Below are positions 1 through 8,390 of a stretch of DNA of 30,060 nucleotides, one piece after another. Origin of the DNA: a virus; IMG/VR virus record IMGVR_UViG_3300034198_005002, positions 1-30,060 of that record; one strand, given 5' to 3'. How positions within the stretch are numbered: the first letter of the stretch is position 1; every line of letters begins with the position of its first letter. Under the pieces are notes generated by a model that saw only the letters and a list, made by a program, of their open reading frames with translations, ran no database searches and was not told the DNA's origin. Both the position numbers and the translations under genes were made by a program.

Positions 1-114
1 CTTGAGATGGTTGGTGATGCGGCCATTGCCCGTGCAGCTATCAGATCAGAATCGGCCATTGCTCGTGCTGAACTCGACAAGCGAATTGCTCTCATTGAAA
101 CGAGGATCAAGTGA
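1..114 (+). CDS. C-terminal end of an unrecognised phage gene (partial)
   Basis: An open frame runs from the first base of the window to a TGA at 112-114 and encodes the last 37 residues of a protein whose start lies to the left. The visible part is rich in Ala, Arg, Ile and Glu with a regular charged/hydrophobic pattern (for example IARAELDKRIALIETRIK), which suggests an amphipathic helix or coiled coil. It is immediately followed by the holin ATG at 115, and the holin's GAGGA ribosome site lies inside this gene, so the two are probably co-translated. Too little is present to assign a function; a virion or lysis-associated protein is likely only from position. Confidence 0.6.
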   Translation, partial: LEMVGDAAIARAAIRSESAIARAELDKRIALIETRIK

Positions 115-636
115 ATGGACTTTTCAAAAATCGGTGGCCTTTTGGCCCAAGTAGCACCAACAGTAGCAACGGCACTTGGTGGTCCCCTCGCCGGACTAGC
201 GGTGAAAACCCTGTCAGAAGCAATGTTTGGCCATCAGGATGCAAGCGAATCCGATGTGTCAGCCGCTCTAATGAACGCCACGCCAGAGCAGTTGCAGAAG
301 CTGAAAGAGACCGACGCCACCTTCAAGTTAAAAATGAAGGAATTGGACATTGACCTTGAGAAGATTGCAGCTGGGGACCGTGACTCTGCACGAAACATGC
401 AGATGCACACGAATGATTGGATTCCCCGTGCAATGGCCATCATGGTCACATTCGGGTTCTTTGGCATCCTGACTTGGCTGCTAACTAAAGGTGTGCCGCC
501 CACGGGATCTGAGACATTGATCTACATGCTCGGTGCGCTTGGAACAGCTTGGACTGGGATTGTGCAGTTTTACTTTGGATCGTCGGCTGGCAGCAAGGCA
601 AAGACCGACGCTATGGTGCAGGGAGAGAAGAAGTGA
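115..636 (+). CDS. Holin, GTA 3-TM type
   Basis: A 173-aa membrane protein expected to permeabilise the inner membrane at lysis. A glycine/alanine-rich hydrophobic stretch lies near residues 7-33, followed by a charged helical middle (about 45-100) and two clear membrane segments near 105-122 and 131-152. The sequence ends in a short charged tail (YFGSSAGSKAK region). This order and the terminal motif match the holin family first described in gene transfer agents (GTA_holin_3TM), common in alphaproteobacterial phages. The start is supported by GAGGA at about 102-106. The stop overlaps the GTG start of the endolysin gene, forming a classic holin-endolysin cassette. Confidence 0.85.
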   Translation: MDFSKIGGLLAQVAPTVATALGGPLAGLAVKTLSEAMFGHQDASESDVSAALMNATPEQLQKLKETDATFKLKMKELDIDLEKIAAGDRDSARNMQMHTNDWIPRAMAIMVTFGFFGILTWLLTKGVPPTGSETLIYMLGALGTAWTGIVQFYFGSSAGSKAKTDAMVQGEKK

Positions 637-1145
637 AAGACAATTTTGAACAGTGCCTCGTTATGCTGCTCAAGCATGAAGGTGGTTACGTCAACAACCC
701 AAAAGATCCGGGCGGCATGACAAACCTTGGCGTGACCAAGCGAGTCTGGGAAGAATACGTTGGACATGCTGTTGACGAAGCAACAATGCGCAGCCTCACC
801 CCTAACATGGTGGCTCCCCTGTATAAGAAAAACTACTGGGATGTTTGCCACTGTGATGACCTTCCTGATGGCGTGGATTATGCCGTGTTCGACCTTGCTG
901 TAAACAGCGGGACACGCCGCGCAGCCAAGACGCTTCAGAAGGCTGCTGGCGTTCCCGACGATGGAGCCATTGGTCCGGCAACTATGAAGGCTGTTTCTGA
1001 ATGTAATCATCGCAATTTGGCTTTAGATATATGCGAAATGCGCCTAGCTTTCTTGCAAGCACTGCCAACTTGGGATACATTCGGTCGTGGTTGGGGCCGT
1101 AGGGTTGCAGAGGTCGAAGAAACTGCAAGTTCCATGATGGCGTAA
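633..1145 (+). CDS. Endolysin, glycoside hydrolase family 108 (N-acetylmuramidase)
   Basis: A 170-aa peptidoglycan hydrolase that cleaves the glycan backbone during lysis. The N-terminal HEGGYVNNPKDPGGMTN motif is the GH108 signature; Glu16 in HEGG is the expected catalytic acid. The second half (about residues 85-165) contains NSGTRRAAKTLQKAAG and DGAIGPAT, matching the companion PG_binding_3 domain. No signal peptide is visible, so it depends on the upstream holin. The GTG start at 633 is preferred: it overlaps the holin stop (GTGA), has GGAGAG about 6 bases upstream, and gives the usual family length. An in-frame ATG at 549 would add holin-overlapping residues with no family similarity. 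Confidence 0.9.
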   Translation: MKDNFEQCLVMLLKHEGGYVNNPKDPGGMTNLGVTKRVWEEYVGHAVDEATMRSLTPNMVAPLYKKNYWDVCHCDDLPDGVDYAVFDLAVNSGTRRAAKTLQKAAGVPDDGAIGPATMKAVSECNHRNLALDICEMRLAFLQALPTWDTFGRGWGRRVAEVEETASSMMA

Positions 1146-1157
1146 AGGAACTTTGGC

Positions 1158-1817
1158 ATGACATCCCAGATCGGAATGACATTCAATGAGCTGCAAGGTG
1201 ATGTAAGAAATTACCTTGAGCGCGGGTATTCTGCCGAAGTTGACCCCATTGTCTATGAACAGATTCCGAGACTGATCACTCTTGCCGAACGTCGCATCTC
1301 GCGTGAACTGAAGATCCAAGGATTTCAGGTTGTCACCACATCACAGATGGTGGCTGGGCTTGCCGTATATCCAAAGCCTGACAGGTGGCGCGAAACCATT
1401 TCCATGAACTTCGGGACTGGTGCAACATACAATACACGCAATCCCATCTTTCCACGTTCGTATGAATATGTGCGCAACTTCTGGCCTGATGAAACCGTCC
1501 AAGCTGCCCCTCAGTTTTACGCCGACTACAACTACACAAACTGGATTTTCGCGGCAACGCCTGACCAGAATTACCCATTTGAAGTCTTGTATTACGAGCT
1601 TCCACCGCTTCTCAGCACAGAGCAGCAGACAAACTGGCTGACAGAATATGCTCCGCAGCTCATCCTTTATGGTGCATTGCTGGAGGCAACTCCATTCCTC
1701 AAGAACGATGAGCGTATTGGGGTGTGGAAAAACTTTTACGACGATGCCAAAGCCTCTCTCAATACAGAGGACATCAAGAAGATCACAGATCGTTCTACGT
1801 CAAGGACGGAGGCTTAA
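1158..1817 (+). CDS. Head-tail adaptor protein (SU10 adaptor-like)
   Basis: A 219-aa protein that probably forms the adaptor ring between portal and tail in a short-tailed virion. The N-terminal part (MTFNELQGDVRNYLERG, then YEQIPRLITLAERRISRELK) has the helical pattern of podoviral adaptor/gateway proteins such as those of SU10 and phiEco32-like phages. The middle contains PDRWRETISM and aromatic-rich beta-like segments, and the C-terminus is helical (LILYGALLEATPFLKNDERIGVWKNFYDDA, given as a region near residues 168-197). Ribosome site AAAGGA lies at 1144-1149. It sits directly before the tail genes, as expected. The assignment is from remembered family pattern, so the exact subfamily is uncertain. 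Confidence 0.65.
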   Translation: MTSQIGMTFNELQGDVRNYLERGYSAEVDPIVYEQIPRLITLAERRISRELKIQGFQVVTTSQMVAGLAVYPKPDRWRETISMNFGTGATYNTRNPIFPRSYEYVRNFWPDETVQAAPQFYADYNYTNWIFAATPDQNYPFEVLYYELPPLLSTEQQTNWLTEYAPQLILYGALLEATPFLKNDERIGVWKNFYDDAKASLNTEDIKKITDRSTSRTEA

Positions 1818-3377
1818 ATGAGCGTTTATACAAATGTGTTTGGTGGGTCCACGATCTACCCAAGCAATGTGTCATACTATGCACTGACGCTTAGTTCTGC
1901 TGATGTTGTCCTTTCATGGCCGCTTGAGACCAACAATGTCGTTGATATTGCAGCTGCGATTGTTGATGTTAATTGCACGACAAGCGCGAAGAAGATCTTC
2001 CTGCCAGATGCAAACCTAGCGTCAACTGGCCAGACAATCCTTTTTAACAATGTCGGAACACAGACCTTCACGATTGTTAATTCGGCAGGGACAACAATTT
2101 GCGCTCCGACAACTGGCCAGCTTTGGCAAGTTTATGTCAGCGACAATACAACTGCTGCTGGGGTATGGGTTGCGCTCCAGTATGGCGCAACGGTTGGATC
2201 GGGCAATGCTGCTGCCCTTGCTGGTTATGGCATTAAGGCAATCACCACAACGCTCAACCAGTCGATGCCTGTCCTTAATGTCAGCACCAGCTATTCAATC
2301 TCATCGGCGCAACGAGCCAGTGTGGTTTTGTGGACGGGTTCCAGCGGAGTTTTGACGCTTGATAATCCTGTCACGGTTGGCAGCGATTGGTTTGTCAATC
2401 TTCGCAACCAAGGGACTGGCGTCCTGACTATTGACCCATCTGGGTCTGCAACGATTGATGGGTCTCTGACAAAAGACATCGCCCCAACTGAATCCTGCAT
2501 CGTATTTTGTGATGGGACCAGCTACTACACAATCGGGTTTGGTCAAAACGTAAATTTTGCGTTTGATTATACCCAGATTGTATTGCCAAGCTCATCATCT
2601 CCCAATCCATACACCTACACGCTGTCATCCGCTGAACAAAATCGAATTGCCTATAAGTTCACTGGTGCGCTTAACGCCAACATGAACGTGATCGTTCCAC
2701 CAACGGTCCAGCAATATTGGGTTGATAATGCTACAACCGGGGCTTTTACCGTCACTATCAAGACAGCATCAGGCAGCGGATATGCAGTTCCTCAGAACTC
2801 CCGTGCCATTCTGTATTGTGATGGGACAAATGTTGTTAATGCTGCAACCGCAGGCATATCGACTCCAATTTCGATTGCCAATGGCGGGACAGGAGCGACA
2901 ACTGCATCGCAAGCCCTCATCAATCTTGGTGGTGGCTCAACTGGTGTTGCTATCTTTGCTACGACAACTCAGGCCGCTGCTCAGACAGCGATGGGCGCAT
3001 CGACGCTTGGCAAGTCACTCTTTACATCTCCATATGCCATTGCAACCCTTGGTTCAATTACGGGTGGTTCTGGCTATCTTGGGACTGGTAACTATACTGC
3101 GGTTGCGCTGACTGGTGGTTCTGGAACGGGGGCAACAGCGAACATCACAGTTGCTGGTGGTGCTGTTACCGTTGTCACTCTTGTTAATGCCGGATCTGGC
3201 TATCTTGTTGGCGATACCCTTTCTGCCGCTAATACAAGCATTGGTGGATCTGGTGCTGGGTTCTCAATACCTGTTGCATCGGTTACGGCAACATCGGCAA
3301 GATCCACCCTTGATGTTTATTCGACTGCTGAAACTACCAATGTTGCAATCGCTTATGCTGTGGGGCTTGGTGGATAA
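1818..3377 (+). CDS. Modular tail fibre / tail-associated beta-rich protein
   Basis: A 519-aa protein, very rich in Thr, Ser, Gly, Ala and beta-formers and poor in charge, typical of phage fibres. Three related beta modules of about 90-100 residues can be followed by eye near residues 25-125, 150-240 and 255-345; each tends to end in a CDGT or similar turn. They are followed by ISIANGGTGATTASQALINL (about 351-370), a motif widely found in tail fibre proteins. Residues about 413-491 form a Gly-rich module (GGSGYLGTGNYTAVALTGG and onward) that reappears in the next gene. A strong GGAGG at 1808-1812 precedes the ATG, and the stop overlaps the next start (TAATG). It could be a fibre, appendage or adaptor for one. 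Confidence 0.6.
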   Translation: MSVYTNVFGGSTIYPSNVSYYALTLSSADVVLSWPLETNNVVDIAAAIVDVNCTTSAKKIFLPDANLASTGQTILFNNVGTQTFTIVNSAGTTICAPTTGQLWQVYVSDNTTAAGVWVALQYGATVGSGNAAALAGYGIKAITTTLNQSMPVLNVSTSYSISSAQRASVVLWTGSSGVLTLDNPVTVGSDWFVNLRNQGTGVLTIDPSGSATIDGSLTKDIAPTESCIVFCDGTSYYTIGFGQNVNFAFDYTQIVLPSSSSPNPYTYTLSSAEQNRIAYKFTGALNANMNVIVPPTVQQYWVDNATTGAFTVTIKTASGSGYAVPQNSRAILYCDGTNVVNAATAGISTPISIANGGTGATTASQALINLGGGSTGVAIFATTTQAAAQTAMGASTLGKSLFTSPYAIATLGSITGGSGYLGTGNYTAVALTGGSGTGATANITVAGGAVTVVTLVNAGSGYLVGDTLSAANTSIGGSGAGFSIPVASVTATSARSTLDVYSTAETTNVAIAYAVGLGG

Positions 3378-5182
3378 TGACCACAAAACCAGTCAAGATA
3401 GCATCACTATCTGGCATTAAACGTGATGGAACCAAATACGAAGGTGACTATTATGTTGATGGCCAATGGTGTCGCTTTCACCGAAAGCTGCCCCGCAAAA
3501 TGGGCGGCTACAAGCAACTGTCTAACAGCGTCAGTGGAATTGCGACTGGCATATATTCTTGGTCAAACAACAATGTCTTATATCTCCACATAGGAAGCGC
3601 AAACTATCTTGAGCAGATCACTGTTGGAATGGATGACTTTGCGACATCCCAGACATATGACAGAACGCCTTTAACATTTACAAAAGATGATAATAATCTT
3701 TGGAGTATGGATGCAATTTATGACCCAATCACAGCTTCTGCGGCCCTGATTGCTCATGCTTCTCCTAGTTTGGCTGATATTTCAAGCGATGCGGCGCGTC
3801 CTCTTTACGCAGGGCCAATGAACACGACTGATCGGCTTATTGCTATTGGTGGGACATCTCCATCAGTATCAGGCGGTGTGTTGGTGATGCACCCATATCT
3901 GACCGCTTATGGCTCCAATGGTTATTTTGCATGGTCATCTCCAGATGACTTGACTGATTGGACCGTGGCTAATGGCGGCGGCGATGCGTATATTACTGCG
4001 CAAAAGATAGTTTACGGCATCGTCACTCGTGGTGGCGCGGCCAATTCACCATCAGCTTTGCTGTGGAGTTTGGATAGCGTTCTCCGTGTTTCGTATATCG
4101 GTGGGGATCAAACATGGTCATTTGATACCTTAACTGATGAAAGCTCCATCCTATCCCAACAATGCGTCGTTGAATACAACGGCGTTTATTTTTGGGCTGG
4201 GGTCGATCAGTTCCTGATGTATAACGGCGTTGTCCGTGAAGTTCCAAATGATCTGAACCTGAATTGGTTCTTTGATAATCTGAACTTTAACCAACGGCAA
4301 AAGGTATATTCTTTTAAGGTTCCACGGTGGGGCGAAATTTGGTGGTGCTTCCCATTTGGGGATGCAACAGATTGCACCCATGCTGTAATCTATAATGCGC
4401 GTGAACAAACTTGGTATGACACAATTCTTCCGAACTATGGCCGTAGCAATGGCCAATATGCCAAGGTGTTCCAATATCCGCTGATGACTGGAACAACGAG
4501 TGTTAATTCCATTCTTGAACTTGGAACGCTTATCCCGGGGTCTGGATATACAAATGGGACATATTACCAAGTTCCTCTAATTTATACCACTGGATCAACA
4601 TATATTGGTGGGTCAGAGGCAACAGCTAACATTGTCGTATCAGGTGGGGCAGTCACAAGCATTACTCTGGTTAACACTGGCATCAACTATAAGGTTGGAG
4701 ATATCCTGACTGTTGCATCTTCTGCACTTGGCGGCGGTGGGTCTGGGTTCAAAATTACAGTCAATGCCCTGACAGGCTATTCGCTTTGGATGCACGAAAT
4801 TGGTGTTGATGAAAACATTGGAAGCCTTGTCACGCCTATCCTGTCCTACTTTGAGACATCTGACATCAGCCTTCCAGCAGCTAATGATTCGCAGAACAAG
4901 AGCTTGCGCGTCGTAATGATCGAACCAGACTTTGTTCAGAATGGTGAGATGTCGGTTGAGGTTACAGGCCGCGCCAATGCAAGGTCGCCTGAGATTAGCA
5001 CTGACCCTCAATACTTCCCTGAAGTCACCGATAATATGCCTGTCCAGAATCAGGTTGTATATTTCAAAACGATCCGCAGACAGATGAGGTTCAAGTTCAT
5101 CAGCAATGCGGTGGGCGGTGATTATCAGCTGGGGCAGACGTTGGCTCACATTGAGCCAGCAGACGGGACGGTGCTTGGATGA
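3377..5182 (+). CDS. Probable tail nozzle / tail hub structural protein
   Basis: A 601-aa protein likely to form the distal tail tube (nozzle) of a podovirus. It begins with a conserved pattern, GTKYEGDYYVDGQWCRFHR and PRKMGGYKQL, and continues with repeated beta-propeller-like segments (YSWSNNNVLYLHIGS; TWSFDTLTDESSILSQQ; VVEYNGVYFWAGVDQFLMYN), a style seen in nozzle/hub proteins of P22- and SU10-like phages. A Gly-rich insert at about residues 385-466 (GSGYTNGTYYQVPLIY region) resembles the module in the tail fibre gene before it. The C-terminus (PVQNQVVYFKTIRRQMRFKF) is beta-rich. Its place after adaptor and fibre genes fits. The start overlaps the previous stop by one base; the ribosome site is weak, suggesting coupling. 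Confidence 0.55.
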   Translation: MTTKPVKIASLSGIKRDGTKYEGDYYVDGQWCRFHRKLPRKMGGYKQLSNSVSGIATGIYSWSNNNVLYLHIGSANYLEQITVGMDDFATSQTYDRTPLTFTKDDNNLWSMDAIYDPITASAALIAHASPSLADISSDAARPLYAGPMNTTDRLIAIGGTSPSVSGGVLVMHPYLTAYGSNGYFAWSSPDDLTDWTVANGGGDAYITAQKIVYGIVTRGGAANSPSALLWSLDSVLRVSYIGGDQTWSFDTLTDESSILSQQCVVEYNGVYFWAGVDQFLMYNGVVREVPNDLNLNWFFDNLNFNQRQKVYSFKVPRWGEIWWCFPFGDATDCTHAVIYNAREQTWYDTILPNYGRSNGQYAKVFQYPLMTGTTSVNSILELGTLIPGSGYTNGTYYQVPLIYTTGSTYIGGSEATANIVVSGGAVTSITLVNTGINYKVGDILTVASSALGGGGSGFKITVNALTGYSLWMHEIGVDENIGSLVTPILSYFETSDISLPAANDSQNKSLRVVMIEPDFVQNGEMSVEVTGRANARSPEISTDPQYFPEVTDNMPVQNQVVYFKTIRRQMRFKFISNAVGGDYQLGQTLAHIEPADGTVLG

Positions 5183-5418
5183 TCGGCATTAACCCAATAA
5201 TGATGGATGTCTTTGAGTGGACCGACAAAATGGCCCCTGAACTCATTAAAAATGGGGGATATTTGGGCCGTCTGGAAGATCCAAAGCAATGGCGGGAATG
5301 GGCAAGATCTGTTATGCTTATTAACAATGAGTGGCAGGGATATGTTCCAGATCCATATGAGTTTGACGATTGGCGTGATTGGGCTGAAAGATTGCTCCAA
5401 ACTGTGACAGGTGAGTAA
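5179..5418 (+). CDS. Small conserved phage protein of unknown function (79 aa)
   Basis: A short acidic, tryptophan-rich protein whose ATG overlaps the preceding stop as ATGA. Visible motifs are EWTDKMAPELIKNGG, DPKQWREWARSVM and DPYEFDDWRDWAERL; the Trp-containing repeats suggest a small helical protein that packs against a partner. I recall similar short genes lying between nozzle and internal-protein genes in other podoviruses, but no function is known to me. Its last codons (GGT GAG TAA) also supply the AGGTGAG ribosome site of the next gene, so translation of the two is tied. A minor virion component or assembly chaperone is a guess from position only. Confidence 0.7.
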   Translation: MIGINPIMMDVFEWTDKMAPELIKNGGYLGRLEDPKQWREWARSVMLINNEWQGYVPDPYEFDDWRDWAERLLQTVTGE

Positions 5419-5419
5419 G

Positions 5420-6541
5420 ATGGTCGATACATTTCCTGTGTCTGTAAATTTCTCTGCTCAACCTGAAAAATATGCCCGTGGCGGTCTGAACGAAGCCGCC
5501 AATCGTGTCAGCAAAGCTGGCCAGCATGATGATACCATGATCGTCCACATCAATAAGGACGAATACGAATGGATGAAGCAGCAGTTTGGTGAGCCTAAGA
5601 TCAACCCGCAGACAGGTGTTCCTGCGTTTAGCTTCTGGGATGATGTCAAAGATTGGGTGGCTCCAGCTGTTGGTATTGGGGCAACTTTGCTTGGGGCTGG
5701 CGATTATGTTGGATCAGGCGTCAATGATGCGCTTGGCCTTGGTCTTTCACCGACAGCAACAACAGCGGTTGGAAGTGGATTGCTTGGTGCTGGTGCTGGT
5801 CTGTTGACTGGTGGTGGTGCTAAAGCCGCATTGATTGGTGGTCTTGCTGGCGGCGCATCTCCCTACGTCATTAATGCTCTTGGGTTTGGTGCAGCTCCTT
5901 CTGTTGGCAGCGCAGCGGCTAATGCTGCAACGACTGCTGGTGGCGTGAAAGATGTAAGCATCGCCGATGCTACTGGGTCCACCGGCGGAAACGCCGGAGC
6001 TAATGTTGCTGCAAAAGGTGGAACCAGCATCTTGGACAGCCTTATGGGCGGTAAATCTCCAGACCTTATGAAAATGGCTCCTCTTTTGCTGCTTGGAGCA
6101 GCGGCTGCAAGTGGTGGCGGTGGCCATAAAACCTCTATGGCTGGTCAGGAAGATGCCAATGCAGCCAATGCTGGCATGAAAGAACACCTATCAAATGTTC
6201 CATTCGAGCGCAAGCAAACTGGATACAAGGCCGATACCAACTATGGTTACGGCCCAGCTCATGCTTTTTTTGAAAACAATAGGCTTCCAGCAGCACAAGG
6301 GCGATACGTTCAGGGCGGCGGCACTGGCACATCTGATAGTATCCCTGCCAGATTGTCAGATGGCGAATATGTGATTGATGCTCAAACAGTCTCCATGCTT
6401 GGCGATGGTTCGTCTGATGCAGGGGCTAAAAAACTTGACGAAATGCGTGAAAATATACGAAAACATAAAGGCAAAGCATTGGCTCAGGGCAAGTTTGCTC
6501 CATCTGCCAAAGGGCCGCTTTCTTATGTGAAAGGAGCTTAA
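5420..6541 (+). CDS. Gly/Ala-rich candidate internal virion (ejection) protein
   Basis: A 373-aa protein. The N-terminus carries ARGGLNEAANRVSKAGQHDD and INKDEYEWMKQQFGEP. A long Gly/Ala/Leu-rich, weakly hydrophobic core spans roughly residues 70-235 and could insert in or cross a membrane. The C-terminal part holds GGTGTSDSIPARLSDGEYVIDA followed by SMLGDGSSDAGAKKLDEMR, a motif I recognise from phage virion-associated proteins just upstream of large ejected proteins. Its position between tail genes and the giant protein supports an ejection role. The ATG at 5420 is chosen because AGGTGAG (5409-5415) fits it; a GTG at 5411 in the same frame lies inside that ribosome site. No enzymatic motif is seen. 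Confidence 0.6.
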   Translation: MVDTFPVSVNFSAQPEKYARGGLNEAANRVSKAGQHDDTMIVHINKDEYEWMKQQFGEPKINPQTGVPAFSFWDDVKDWVAPAVGIGATLLGAGDYVGSGVNDALGLGLSPTATTAVGSGLLGAGAGLLTGGGAKAALIGGLAGGASPYVINALGFGAAPSVGSAAANAATTAGGVKDVSIADATGSTGGNAGANVAAKGGTSILDSLMGGKSPDLMKMAPLLLLGAAAASGGGGHKTSMAGQEDANAANAGMKEHLSNVPFERKQTGYKADTNYGYGPAHAFFENNRLPAAQGRYVQGGGTGTSDSIPARLSDGEYVIDAQTVSMLGDGSSDAGAKKLDEMRENIRKHKGKALAQGKFAPSAKGPLSYVKGA

Positions 6542-6543
6542 CG

Positions 6544-7683
6544 ATGGGTATGCTTGATTTCCTTTTCCAAGGACAAGTTCCTCCTGCTACGACAACATAT
6601 GGTAACTCAACGACGGGCATCCCGACGTTTATGACTGACTACACGCTTGGCCTTTTGAACAAAGCCAATGCTGTATCAGCAGAGCCATTCCAGTTGTATG
6701 GAGGCCCACGCCTCGCTCAGTTCACCCCAGAGCAACAGCAAGCATTTTCCCAGACGCAAAGTTCTGTTGGCCAATATGCTCCTACATTTCAAAATGCTTT
6801 GGACACAACGAGCAACGCAATAAAAAACAACAACGCATCTGCCGCTGCCAACCCATTTATTCAACAATCTGGTCAATCTGCTGCGGATGTCGTTGGCGGA
6901 TATATGAACCCATATATGTCCAATGTGACTGACCAGCTTGCTACTCTTGGGGCAAGAAACCTTAAAGAAAAATTGATGCCAAGCATCAACTCAAACTTCA
7001 TTCGTGCTGGGCAATATGGCTCAAGCGCAATGCAGGGTGCAGTTGGTAAGGGGTTACGCGATACTCAGGAAGCCGTCCTGAATGAACAAGACAAAGCATT
7101 GCAGCAGGGCTACAACAATGCAATGACTGCGGCACAGAGTGATCTTTCCCGCTATGGGAACCTTGGTCAGCTTTCTGGAAACCTTGCTTCTCAGACAGCG
7201 CGTGATCAGCTTCAGGCAGCTGGGCAGATGGGAACTCTGGCGAACATGGGCCAGACTGTTAACTTCAAAGATCTTGCCGCTCTTGAAGCTGTCGGTAATA
7301 CACAGCAACAGCAAGGTCAAAAAAGCCTTGATATGGCTTACAATGACTTCATGCAGCAGCGTGATTATCCCAACCAGCAGCTGTCCATGCTCAACGCACT
7401 GATCCGTGGCTTGCCATATGGAACCCAGTCAACTTACCAGAACGTCGGCCCTGCAAGCCAATATGGCGCATCGCCATTGTCGCAGATGATTGGTGGATAC
7501 TCTCTGTTGAACGCTTTCAGCGGCAAGGCAGAAGGTGGTAAAGTTGATGCTGTGGCAGACATGAAAGCCCCACTTGCTCAGGTAGCAAGCATCGACCCTG
7601 ATCTGTCCAAGGTCAAATTTGCCAAGGGTGGGCAGAAGAAGCGGAACAACAATCGTCGCTCAAGTCGTGGTCGCGGGAGATAA
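6544..7683 (+). CDS. Candidate internal virion protein with basic Arg/Asn/Ser-rich tail
   Basis: A 379-aa protein rich in Gln, Asn, Ala and Ser, with a long predicted helical region (about 60-270) containing repeated QQ and AA pairs. This is a composition common in phage ejection proteins. Recognisable segments include YGGPRLAQFTPEQQQAFSQ and NPYMSNVTDQLATLGARNLKE. The last 16 residues, QKKRNNNRRSSRGRGR, are strongly basic and could bind DNA or RNA. A short GGKVDAV/FAKGG motif precedes it, echoing the ARGG of the previous gene. AAAGGAG about 8 bases upstream supports the ATG at 6544. Function is inferred from position and composition; no enzymatic motif is visible. Confidence 0.6.
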   Translation: MGMLDFLFQGQVPPATTTYGNSTTGIPTFMTDYTLGLLNKANAVSAEPFQLYGGPRLAQFTPEQQQAFSQTQSSVGQYAPTFQNALDTTSNAIKNNNASAAANPFIQQSGQSAADVVGGYMNPYMSNVTDQLATLGARNLKEKLMPSINSNFIRAGQYGSSAMQGAVGKGLRDTQEAVLNEQDKALQQGYNNAMTAAQSDLSRYGNLGQLSGNLASQTARDQLQAAGQMGTLANMGQTVNFKDLAALEAVGNTQQQQGQKSLDMAYNDFMQQRDYPNQQLSMLNALIRGLPYGTQSTYQNVGPASQYGASPLSQMIGGYSLLNAFSGKAEGGKVDAVADMKAPLAQVASIDPDLSKVKFAKGGQKKRNNNRRSSRGRGR

Positions 7684-7686
7684 GTC

Positions 7687-8388
7687 ATGGCCGATTCAAT
7701 GAATCCCTTGCAGGATCTGTATAACTTCAATAAGCAGCGCGAAGCTATGCTGCAAGAAGCACAGAACAAGCCGCAATCCATGCTGGGCAATGTTGATCCT
7801 GTCATGTTGGCGATTGCTGGAGGCATGTTTGCCCCCACCAAGACTGGTGGTTTTGGTGAAAGCATTTCCAATGCGGCCAATGCAGCGGCTGGCCCACTGA
7901 GGGCTATCCGTGATCAGCAGACTGCAGCTCAGGATAAGCAAGCGCAACTTAAAGAAGCGACTGCCCGTCTGTGGCTGATGCAGCAGAAGCAAGACAGAGA
8001 TGCTGAAAACGGCCCAGACAGTGCGGATCTTGCCCGATATACAAATGCTCAAAAAACATATCGTGAAATGTATGGGCTTGATAATCCTTTGCTGATTGAT
8101 CTAAGAACAGGACAGCCTAAAGCCGGGAAAGAAGATGAATACGCTAAGAGGCTAGAGCAGTATAATACAGCCATGAAACGATATGAGGATATGCTTGCTC
8201 AGAAGGGAGCTGGCAGAGGTGCTGGGGCTGGTTCTGGTGCTGGGGCTGGTAGAAGTGGCAATAATTCTCAACCACAATCTTCTGGACAGCCTTTGCAAGA
8301 AGGCCAAATCGTATATGATAACAGAGGCGTTCCGCATAAAGTTGTTAATGGCGGGTTTGTTCCGGTTCAGCAGCCAAAAGGTGAGTAA
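7687..8388 (+). CDS. Candidate internal virion protein (233 aa)
   Basis: A Gln/Ala/Gly-rich protein. The N-terminal half is helical and probably coiled coil (LQDLYNFNKQREAMLQEAQNK; LRAIRDQQTAAQDKQAQLKE), with a short hydrophobic stretch PVMLAIAGGMFAP near residues 38-50. A Gly/Ala/Ser-rich linker (GAGRGAGAGSGAGAGRSG, about 172-190) separates this from a small C-terminal beta segment (GQIVYDNRGVPHKVVNGGFV). GGGAG upstream supports the ATG. The final codons GGT GAG TAA form the ribosome site of the giant gene. By order and composition it is the third of a set of virion proteins likely ejected with the genome, but I do not recognise a specific family. Confidence 0.55.
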   Translation: MADSMNPLQDLYNFNKQREAMLQEAQNKPQSMLGNVDPVMLAIAGGMFAPTKTGGFGESISNAANAAAGPLRAIRDQQTAAQDKQAQLKEATARLWLMQQKQDRDAENGPDSADLARYTNAQKTYREMYGLDNPLLIDLRTGQPKAGKEDEYAKRLEQYNTAMKRYEDMLAQKGAGRGAGAGSGAGAGRSGNNSQPQSSGQPLQEGQIVYDNRGVPHKVVNGGFVPVQQPKGE

Positions 8389-8390
8389 TA

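Noticed and set aside
549-632. In-frame ATG extension of the endolysin frame
   Set aside because: It overlaps the holin gene, lacks a ribosome site and adds residues unlike GH108 proteins; the GTG at 633 has GGAGAG and overlaps the holin stop.
5411-5419. GTG start for the 373-aa virion gene
   Set aside because: The GTG lies inside the AGGTGAG sequence that serves the ATG at 5420.
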